Part shown: one piece after another, positions 20,496 through 26,593 of the stretch
Position numbering within the stretch: position 1 is the stretch's first letter
Layout: every line of letters starts with the position of its first letter
Virus record (IMG/VR): IMGVR_UViG_3300006969_000026
Coordinates: 1 to 26,593 of that record
Length of the DNA: 26,593 nt
Reading direction: 5' to 3' (one strand)
Origin: a virus
Position numbers and translations under genes: made by a program
Notes under the pieces: model-generated
Seen by the model: the letters and a program-made list of their open reading frames with translations, nothing else
Told to the model about the DNA's origin: nothing
Database searches by the model: none

Positions 20496-21457
20496 TGGCC
20501 TTCGGGGACAAGTTCAAGAAGTTTTACGGCAAGATCGACCCGTTCGGCGGCCGCATGTTCGGCTTCGACAAGGACGACCGCGAGAAGTTCAAGCCTCAGC
20601 AGCAGTACGCCGGCGGCTCGAAGGCGGCGTCCGAACGCATGGGCGAGCGCTACGAGAAGGGCTCCCAGTACGGCGGCGAAGTCATGCGGGCCGGCATCGG
20701 CCGCACGAACCAAGCGGCCGACCGAGCGGCCAGCGACTACGGGCGGATCGGGGGCCAGGCAAACCTAGAGCAGACCAAGGCGGGGCTGCGCGCCGGCGAG
20801 GAGCGCGGGAAAGCGCTCAGCAGCGCAGACTACATGACGGGCGTCGCTCGCGGCGAGATGGGGCAGGACCGCCAGCGCCTGCTCAAGATGGCGGACACCG
20901 CCTCACAAGACTACCAGCGCACGGCGGACGCGCAGCTCCGGGCGTCGCAAGACTCCACGCAGCGCCAGGCGCTCGCGCAGGGCTCGCGCGGCGGCGCAGG
21001 GGGGTTGCGCGCAGCCATGGCCGGGTCGCTGAACGCAAACCAGCAGGCGGCGACGCAGGCGCAGATCACGAACGCGCAAGAGCAAAACCAGCTGATGCAG
21101 ACGAAGACGGATATGTTGGGGAGGGCCAGCGACATCTCGACGAACCGGGCGAACGTGCTCGGGCAGGCGGCGAACCTGTACTCGGGCCGCGAAGCTTCCG
21201 AGCGCGGCTACGGCATCGCGCAGCAGGGCATCGAGGGAAACGCCGCCGGCGGGCGGTTCGGTGCGCAGGCTGCCGCGGGCGGGCAAGAGACCGGCGCGGG
21301 CCTTACGACGCGCGGGCAGTACCTGGGCGCCGAGACCGGTAAGACCAACGCCGAGCTGAACGCGGGGCGCGAGTACGAGCAGCAGCGACAGCAGAACGAA
21401 AAGGCCAACTACACGAACGACTGGTTCCCCCTGAAGCGCTTCAATGCGCCCGCCTGA
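20492..21457 (+). CDS. Gln/Ala-rich ejection-type virion protein (321 aa)
   Basis: Starts MMAFGDKFKKFYGKIDPFGG and soon becomes a low-complexity helical protein, rich in Gln, Ala, Gly and Arg with few hydrophobic residues (RTADAQLRASQDSTQRQALAQG and similar). Such proteins sit inside the head with the DNA and enter the host at infection. A second in-frame ATG follows immediately (ATGATG), and the first overlaps the nozzle stop. Ordered before three more ejection-type genes. No enzyme motif is visible. Confidence 0.6.
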   Translation: MMAFGDKFKKFYGKIDPFGGRMFGFDKDDREKFKPQQQYAGGSKAASERMGERYEKGSQYGGEVMRAGIGRTNQAADRAASDYGRIGGQANLEQTKAGLRAGEERGKALSSADYMTGVARGEMGQDRQRLLKMADTASQDYQRTADAQLRASQDSTQRQALAQGSRGGAGGLRAAMAGSLNANQQAATQAQITNAQEQNQLMQTKTDMLGRASDISTNRANVLGQAANLYSGREASERGYGIAQQGIEGNAAGGRFGAQAAAGGQETGAGLTTRGQYLGAETGKTNAELNAGREYEQQRQQNEKANYTNDWFPLKRFNAPA

Positions 21458-21466
21458 GGTAAGGCC

Positions 21467-21907
21467 ATGGCGAACTACGGCGCTTTCATCAAAGACAACC
21501 CCCAGCTGATGGGCCAGGCCATGGGCATGCTCGGCGGCGGCGGGCAGCAGCAGGGCACGCCCCCGCCACAGGACGCGCAGCCGGGCATCGAGGGTGTGCG
21601 CCAGCAGAAGGACACGGGCGACAAGGGCTACGACGGCATCAAGAACGTCGTCAGCACGATTGCGAGCTTCTGGACGGGCGGCGCGGCCGGCATCGCCAAG
21701 AACGCGGCCACCACCGCAGCGAGCGGCCGTAGCGGACCTGACGCCGCGCAATCCGGAAGCGGAGGCGGAGCCGGCGCGAGTTCCGGCGGGTACGGGAGCC
21801 TGGGCGGCGCGAGTGCCATGGGCGGCGGGAACTACAGCCAGACGGCGCAGAACGCGAGCAACCAGGACTGGATGAAAAAGTGGGCAGGGGGGTTCTCCGG
21901 TGGCTGA
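21467..21907 (+). CDS. Small Gly-rich virion protein with shared N-terminal tag (146 aa)
   Basis: Begins MANYGAFIKDNPQLMGQAM, which resembles the start of the following gene (MADYSDLFRQNPQLFAQVM). The middle has KNVVSTIASFWTGGAAGIAKNA, a likely membrane-active helix, and the second half is Gly/Ser-rich (SGGGAGASSGGYGSLGG). Size and composition suit a small ejection protein that could interact with membranes. It overlaps the next gene by 8 nt. Function inferred only. Confidence 0.6.
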   Translation: MANYGAFIKDNPQLMGQAMGMLGGGGQQQGTPPPQDAQPGIEGVRQQKDTGDKGYDGIKNVVSTIASFWTGGAAGIAKNAATTAASGRSGPDAAQSGSGGGAGASSGGYGSLGGASAMGGGNYSQTAQNASNQDWMKKWAGGFSGG

Positions 21908-23837
21908 CTACTCCGACCTATTCCGCCAGAACCCCCAGCTGTTCGCGCAGGTGATGGCTTCGCTGTCTGGCGCGGTCGGCTCGAGCGCGTGCGCTGAGCC
22001 GACGCCCGCGCCGCCGCCTGAAACGCAGCAGCCCACGCCCATCGAGGCCCCGCCGCCGGTCCAGCCGGTTCCCGCCCAGGCGCCCGTGCAAGCGCCGCCC
22101 GTACAGGCCCCGCCTGTGCAAGCGCCGCCCGTCGAGCAGCCGCCCGCGCAGGCGCCTCCGGCGTATGGGGCGCTCGAGCCCGGCAACATCGACCTTACGC
22201 GCCGCCCGCACGTGCAGAACGAGGACGGGTCTGTCAGCACCGTCAGGTCCATGGGCGTCAACATCGACGGGAAGGAAGTGCTCATCCCGACCGTGAGCGA
22301 CGACGGGCGCATCATGTCGGATGACGAGGCGGTGGACGAGTACAAGCGGACGGGGCGCCATCTCGGCGTGTACGCGTCGCCCGAGGCGTCCACGGCGGCG
22401 GCCGAGGCCATCCATCGCGACCAAGAAGCGAACATGCCCGAGAACACGCTCGCGCCCGCCGTGCCGAGCGGCCCCACGGGCCCAGTCGACATGCGCGTCG
22501 CGGCGGACGCGGAGCGCCCCACAGGCTCGCTTGGCCAGCAGCAGGCGCAGCTCCTGGGCGAGGGCGTGGCCGCCGCGAACGAGGCGGGGGATAGCTTCGC
22601 ACGCGAGGGCGACGCCAAGGCGCTTGCGGCGAGCGAGGCTGCGAAGATCTACGGGGCGCAGGCGGGCATTGCGGACCGCTACGCACAGGCGGCTGAGCGT
22701 GGTTTCAACGACCACCAGTCACGCGCGGCGCACTACCGTCAGATGGAAGACGACGACTACAAGCGTCTGCAGGAGGAGCCGGCGAAGCCCGGCCACCTGA
22801 AAAACATCTTCAACGTCATCACGGGCATCATCGGCGCGGCGGCGGGCGGCGAGCAGGGAGCCGCGATCGGCATGCTGCGCCAGCACGTCAACCGTCAGGC
22901 CGAGGAGGACGCGCAGGAACGTGCGGCGGCCGAAAAGCGCCTTGAAGTGGGCGGCAGAATCCAGGACCGGATCCTGCGGGACTCCTCAAACGAGTTCGAC
23001 GCTGCGTCGAAGCTCGTGGCGGGCCAGTGGATCGTGGCCGCGCGCCAGCTCGAGCAGGTGGCGAACGAGTCGAACGTGCCCGCCTTCCGCGAGCAGGCGC
23101 TCAGGCTGTCGACCGACGCCAAGCAGCAAGCGCGCAACTTGCTCAAGCACAACGTAGAGACACAGGTGCAGCAGGCCGAGGCGGCCCAGGCCGCGCAGGC
23201 CAAGGCGCGTGCGGCGTCCATGCGCACGCGCTGGGACCAGCTTTCGCAGCGTGATCTCGAGCTCTTCGCGTCGCAGGGCCTCCTGCCGATCGACGTCGCC
23301 AAGAAGCTCGCCGAGACCCAGAAGGCGCAACGCGAGGCGCCGGGCGATGCGACCAAGGGCCCGCGGTCTATCCCCGGCCGCCAGGTAGCGGACCCGGAGG
23401 CGTTCGCCTCGGCGCGCGACGTGGACCTGGCGAAGTTCCGCGAGACTGACGCGAAGATGCGGGCCCTTGGCACGACATTGGACAAGCTGGACGCGCTTCT
23501 CGCGAAGCACGGGACCGAAGCGTTTGGAGACGTGGCGGCCGAGATGGACGCGCTTTCCGCGTCTGCGCTCGGCACCATCAAGGACGTCAAGACGCTCGGC
23601 ACGCTCGACAGCGGTCTACTCACGTTCGGTGAGAAGCTCCTGGGCGACCCCACGAGCTTCTACAAGGGCGGCGCCTCGACCCGGGCGCGCATCAAGGCCT
23701 CCCGCGCAGCGCTGCAGGAGGAGGTGGAGGCCATGGCCGAGGGCATCGGCCTCAATCGTAAGGCCGAGACCACGGTGGACGACCAGGCCGCGGCGTTCGG
23801 CGCCGTGCCCCTGGCGAGCTCGGGGGGCTCCCCCTGA
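21900..23837 (+). CDS. Ejection-type internal virion protein with tag, Pro repeat and IDL-RP domain (645 aa)
   Basis: Modular: residues 1-25 share the tag of the preceding gene; 45-88 are Pro/Gln/Ala repeats (PVQAPP); about 94-178 form a compact domain, GNIDLTRRPHVQNEDGSVSTVRSM- and GKEVLIPTVSDDGRIMSDDEAVDEYKRTGRHLG- ending AIHRDQE, that I recognise as recurring in many phage internal proteins; the rest is mainly helical with a Gly/Ala-rich hydrophobic stretch near 300-320 (FNVITGIIGAAAGG) and long coiled-coil-like helices. The start is a GTG at 21900. The layout fits a protein packaged with the DNA and expelled into the host. No catalytic motif is evident. Confidence 0.65.
   Translation: MADYSDLFRQNPQLFAQVMASLSGAVGSSACAEPTPAPPPETQQPTPIEAPPPVQPVPAQAPVQAPPVQAPPVQAPPVEQPPAQAPPAYGALEPGNIDLTRRPHVQNEDGSVSTVRSMGVNIDGKEVLIPTVSDDGRIMSDDEAVDEYKRTGRHLGVYASPEASTAAAEAIHRDQEANMPENTLAPAVPSGPTGPVDMRVAADAERPTGSLGQQQAQLLGEGVAAANEAGDSFAREGDAKALAASEAAKIYGAQAGIADRYAQAAERGFNDHQSRAAHYRQMEDDDYKRLQEEPAKPGHLKNIFNVITGIIGAAAGGEQGAAIGMLRQHVNRQAEEDAQERAAAEKRLEVGGRIQDRILRDSSNEFDAASKLVAGQWIVAARQLEQVANESNVPAFREQALRLSTDAKQQARNLLKHNVETQVQQAEAAQAAQAKARAASMRTRWDQLSQRDLELFASQGLLPIDVAKKLAETQKAQREAPGDATKGPRSIPGRQVADPEAFASARDVDLAKFRETDAKMRALGTTLDKLDALLAKHGTEAFGDVAAEMDALSASALGTIKDVKTLGTLDSGLLTFGEKLLGDPTSFYKGGASTRARIKASRAALQEEVEAMAEGIGLNRKAETTVDDQAAAFGAVPLASSGGSP
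22048..22160 (+). repeat. Pro/Gln/Ala coding repeat in the ejection protein
   Basis: About 110 bp of imperfect 15-bp units encoding PVQAP repeats. One 17-nt stretch (GTGCAAGCGCCGCCCGT) occurs twice exactly, at 22086-22102 and 22116-22132. The repeat joins the N-terminal tag to the folded domain and is probably a flexible linker; unit number may vary between related phages. Confidence 0.75.
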
Positions 23838-26593
23838 TGGCGACCCTGGCCATCATCGCGCCAGACGGGCGCACGTTCGACGTCCCGGAGGAGAACGTCC
23901 CGGCGGCGCTCGCCGCTGGCTGGAAGATGCCCGGGACCGCGGCCGAGGCGCCGCCAGGTGAGGACGCGCCCGCGAGCGTAGAGCCTGCGCCGCCCGCCCC
24001 TGCTGAGGCAGCCCCGCCGGTGAACATGGTCCCGGTCAAGGCGCCAGACGGGCGCACGTTCAATATCCCGGAGACGAACCTACAGGCCGCCATGGACGCG
24101 GGCTGGGAGCCTGACGTCTCGCTCGGCCAGAAGATTCGCACGGGTGCGGAAGGCCTCGCGCGCGGCGCGTCCCTGGGCATCTCTGACGCCATTCAATCGG
24201 TCGGCGCGGGCCTTGGCACGGCGCTCGGAAGCGCCCTGGCCGAGGATATTGGAGGCGCCCAGCCCATCACGACCACGCGTGGCGTCGGCGGCCCGGCCGA
24301 GCTCGAGCGGCCCCTGTACGACCCGGCCGCCGCCCGGGAGTCCCTGCAAGGCATCCGCACGCGCGAGACCGCGGCTCCCGGCATCGCAGGGGCCACAGGC
24401 GTCGCGGGCGCCATCCTGCCAGCGGTCCTGTCGGGCGGCACGAGCACGGCCGCGTCGGCTGCCCGGCTCACGCCTGCGGGCCTCACGAGCCTCCTGGGCG
24501 CCCGCGTGCAGGCCCACCTGGCCCAGAAGGCGGGCACGGCGGCGCTCGGCCGTCTGGGGGCGCTAGCAGCCGGCGGCGCGGCCGAGGCGGGCGTACAGAG
24601 TGCCACGGAACGCGTGGTAGACGACTTGATCTCGGGCGACCACGAGATCAGCGCCGAGCGCATGCTGTCCGGCCTGGGCGGCGTGCTCGCGGACGCGGGC
24701 TTGGGCGCGCTCACGGGCGGCGTGATCGGCGGAGCCATCGAGGGCGGGCAGAAGGCGTACGGCGCCGTCCGGGGGCAGCTGGCACGCCGCGCCGCGGGGA
24801 AGGCGGCCGAGGAGGCGGCGCCCGCGCTGGTCTACGACTTGACGCTCGAGCCGGCCGCCGCGGCTGAGGCTGCCGGCCCCATGCTCGCGAAGGACCTGCC
24901 CTCGCTGGCGGACAACTCGAACTCCTCGATCGTCCAGGCGGCGCGCGGCTCGGTAGATGGGTTCGACGACGTCTACGATGGCGCGGTGCGTGCCATTCGC
25001 GACGACTACGACGACATCCTGAGGCTGCGCGCGGAGGTGGACGGGGGCGCGAACATCGGGGCGAAGCGCGCGGACGCCATCAAATACACCGGCACGCCCG
25101 AAGAGATCGCGGCGGCGCGCCCGCGCGTCAATCAAATGCTGGACGACACGCAGCTCGCGATCCGAACCACGACGGAGCTTGACGGCTTCAAGCCTGCGCT
25201 CGAGCACGGCGGCGGCCTGACTGCCTTCAAGCGCGTGGACTCCGCGGTGGACGAGGCCCGCCGCATCATCAATCAGAAGCTGGACGAGGGGGAACTTGGC
25301 GAAGCCTTCATGATCGCGGACGACCTCAAGCGCATCGTGGGCCGCTCTCAGAACACGCCGAACTCGATCGCAAAGCAGAAGCTCCGGGACCTGTACGACC
25401 GCATCGTGAAGCCTGCGGGCGAAGACGAGGCCACATGGGGCCAGCTCGCCGTCAACCAGAAGCGCGTCAACCCTGCGTGGACTGAGTCCATCCGCCGGGA
25501 CCAGGACGACTTGATCCGGCCGTTCACGCGCACGTCGGGCGAGCCCCCGCCTGGTCGCTGGGACGACCTGCAGCAATCGAACAGCGACACGATCGGCGCG
25601 CTGCTGAAGCGGATTGGCGTCGACCCGACGTCCGAGGCCACAGAGAAGGCGTTTCGCCAGCACCTGCGCGCCGCTGTGGTGGACGCGCAGACCCGCGCGC
25701 AAGTGTGGGGCTCGGCCAACGACATCGCTCGTGCCACGAAGATGACGCAGGCCGTCGAGCGCATTGAGAACCGCATGAACGCGGTCGCCTTCGCGGCAAA
25801 GGACAAGAAGGCCTGGCAGAAGATCATGAAGTACGCGCCCGGCACTGCGGGCGGCGTACTGCAGGGCGCGGCCAAGCTCGGCCAGCTCACGCTCACCCCG
25901 ATCCAGCGGATGGCCGACGCGGCCCTGAAGCAGCAGCAGGCGGTGGAGAAGGCCGCAAAGAACGTGGGGCAAGTGCTGCTCGGCGCGGGCTCGCCCAAGG
26001 CGCTCCTCGCCACGATCAGCGTGAACCGCATGCAGGACGCGGTAGCTCAGGCCCAAGCCCTTCAGGACCCAGCCTCGCCCGAGTCTGGGCGCCTCCGGCA
26101 GGCCGTGAACGAGGTCGCCCAGGACGACCCGGCCTTCGCCGCCGCGCTCGACCAGAAGCAGCGCCAGCAGGCAGCGTTCTTGGCCGAGAAGGCGGGCCCC
26201 GTGCGGGACGAGGGCGACCCGTTCGCGACGGGCCCAGCGCCCCGGGACAAGGTGGCAGCCCAGCAGCTCGGCCGCTACGTGGCCGCCGTGGACGACCCGG
26301 GCGAAGCGCTCCTGCGCGTGTCCCAGGGCATGGGGTCGGCGGAAGATCTCGAGGTGCTGCAGACGCTCTACCCGCGCATCTATGACGTGTGGGTGAAGCG
26401 GGTGGAGGCGCAGCTGAAGAGCGCCAAGAAGCCCCCGACGACAGCGCAGCGCCAGCACCTGCACCGCGCGACGGGCATCCCCCTGGCCCGCGAACAGCAG
26501 CCAGGCGCGCTCCCATTCCTGCAGCGTGTGGGTAACGCCCCGCCTGACACGGAGCAGCCGCCCCCGCCCGCGTCGGGTAAGGGCATGAACATC
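23837..26593 (+). CDS. Large internal virion (DNA-transfer) protein, 3' end cut by window edge
   Basis: At least 919 codons, open to the last base. It starts with two copies of a short module: APDGRTFDVPEENVPAALAAGW (residues 8-29) and APDGRTFNIPETNLQAAMDAGW (69-90), joined by a Pro/Ala-rich linker. Glycine-rich hydrophobic helices follow (around 105-130, 180-215, 230-310), then long charged helical regions. Such Ala/Gly-rich giant proteins after the tail genes are typical of P22 gp16/T7 gp16-type ejection proteins that form a channel across the host envelope. No lysozyme or protease motif is visible in the part shown. The ATG overlaps the previous stop (TGATG). Confidence 0.65.
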   Translation, partial: MATLAIIAPDGRTFDVPEENVPAALAAGWKMPGTAAEAPPGEDAPASVEPAPPAPAEAAPPVNMVPVKAPDGRTFNIPETNLQAAMDAGWEPDVSLGQKIRTGAEGLARGASLGISDAIQSVGAGLGTALGSALAEDIGGAQPITTTRGVGGPAELERPLYDPAAARESLQGIRTRETAAPGIAGATGVAGAILPAVLSGGTSTAASAARLTPAGLTSLLGARVQAHLAQKAGTAALGRLGALAAGGAAEAGVQSATERVVDDLISGDHEISAERMLSGLGGVLADAGLGALTGGVIGGAIEGGQKAYGAVRGQLARRAAGKAAEEAAPALVYDLTLEPAAAAEAAGPMLAKDLPSLADNSNSSIVQAARGSVDGFDDVYDGAVRAIRDDYDDILRLRAEVDGGANIGAKRADAIKYTGTPEEIAAARPRVNQMLDDTQLAIRTTTELDGFKPALEHGGGLTAFKRVDSAVDEARRIINQKLDEGELGEAFMIADDLKRIVGRSQNTPNSIAKQKLRDLYDRIVKPAGEDEATWGQLAVNQKRVNPAWTESIRRDQDDLIRPFTRTSGEPPPGRWDDLQQSNSDTIGALLKRIGVDPTSEATEKAFRQHLRAAVVDAQTRAQVWGSANDIARATKMTQAVERIENRMNAVAFAAKDKKAWQKIMKYAPGTAGGVLQGAAKLGQLTLTPIQRMADAALKQQQAVEKAAKNVGQVLLGAGSPKALLATISVNRMQDAVAQAQALQDPASPESGRLRQAVNEVAQDDPAFAAALDQKQRQQAAFLAEKAGPVRDEGDPFATGPAPRDKVAAQQLGRYVAAVDDPGEALLRVSQGMGSAEDLEVLQTLYPRIYDVWVKRVEAQLKSAKKPPTTAQRQHLHRATGIPLAREQQPGALPFLQRVGNAPPDTEQPPPPASGKGMNI
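23858..24061 (+). repeat. Direct repeat encoding the tandem APDGRTF module
   Basis: An exact 21-nt direct repeat, first copy 23858-23878 and second copy 24041-24061 (183 nt apart), encodes the APDGRTF start of two related modules at the N terminus of the large internal virion protein. The linker between them is Pro/Ala-rich. Identity at the DNA level suggests recent or gene-converted duplication. Confidence 0.8.

Noticed and set aside
24563-26464. Long minus-strand frame opposite the large internal virion gene (633 codons)
   Set aside because: Antisense shadow caused by high GC third positions; the plus-strand frame is uninterrupted over 919 codons with phage-like modules.

Overview
This window is part of the genome of a temperate, podovirus-like (P22-type) tailed phage or prophage with high GC content. 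The temperate call rests on a repressor/Cro-like switch with shared operators and a lambda-like layout of early genes. The host cannot be named from the sequence. The recombination and replication toolkit (RecE-like nuclease, Erf, RusA, Dam-type methylase, DnaC-like loader) is typical of phages of high-GC Proteobacteria; that host assignment is inference. No integrase, tRNA, CRISPR array, insertion sequence, lysis cassette or large terminase subunit is visible.

Left arm (1-3351, minus strand): an eight-gene early operon read leftward from a putative promoter at 3358-3387. Its genes are joined by 1-4 nt stop/start overlaps. It carries an Erf single-strand annealing protein and a RecE-like PD-(D/E)XK exonuclease, plus small proteins of unknown function, two of them with CxxC pairs.

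Immunity region (3359-4779): three copies of a palindromic operator (core ACATATCC-N3-GGATATGT; perfect at 3359-3377, imperfect at 4465-4483 and 4519-4537) flank a leftward helix-turn-helix repressor and a rightward Cro-like gene. Between the repressor and the left operator lie a small orphan gene and a cluster of unrelated inverted repeats. Three of the four predicted promoters would give leaderless or nearly leaderless mRNAs.

Right early operon (5135-9720): after a 355-bp apparently non-coding interval come a DNA adenine methyltransferase, a replication initiator whose coding sequence contains iteron-like repeats next to an A-rich stretch (a likely origin), a DnaC-like helicase loader, a RusA Holliday-junction resolvase, and many tiny membrane or zinc-ribbon-like proteins, including a tandemly duplicated CxxC pair.

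Packaging and virion genes (9724-26593): small terminase, a GNAT-like acetyltransferase, three unknown genes, portal, scaffold, major capsid protein, two small head-associated genes, a head-tail adaptor, a small beta-rich protein, a 1046-residue tail nozzle-like protein, and four genes that look like ejection (internal virion) proteins. The last of these runs off the window. Almost all neighbouring genes overlap by 1-8 nt, so translation is probably coupled throughout. The most interesting points are the operator/leaderless-promoter architecture, the intragenic iterons, the missing terL between terS and portal, the acetyltransferase in the packaging module, and the shared N-terminal tag on two consecutive ejection-type proteins.
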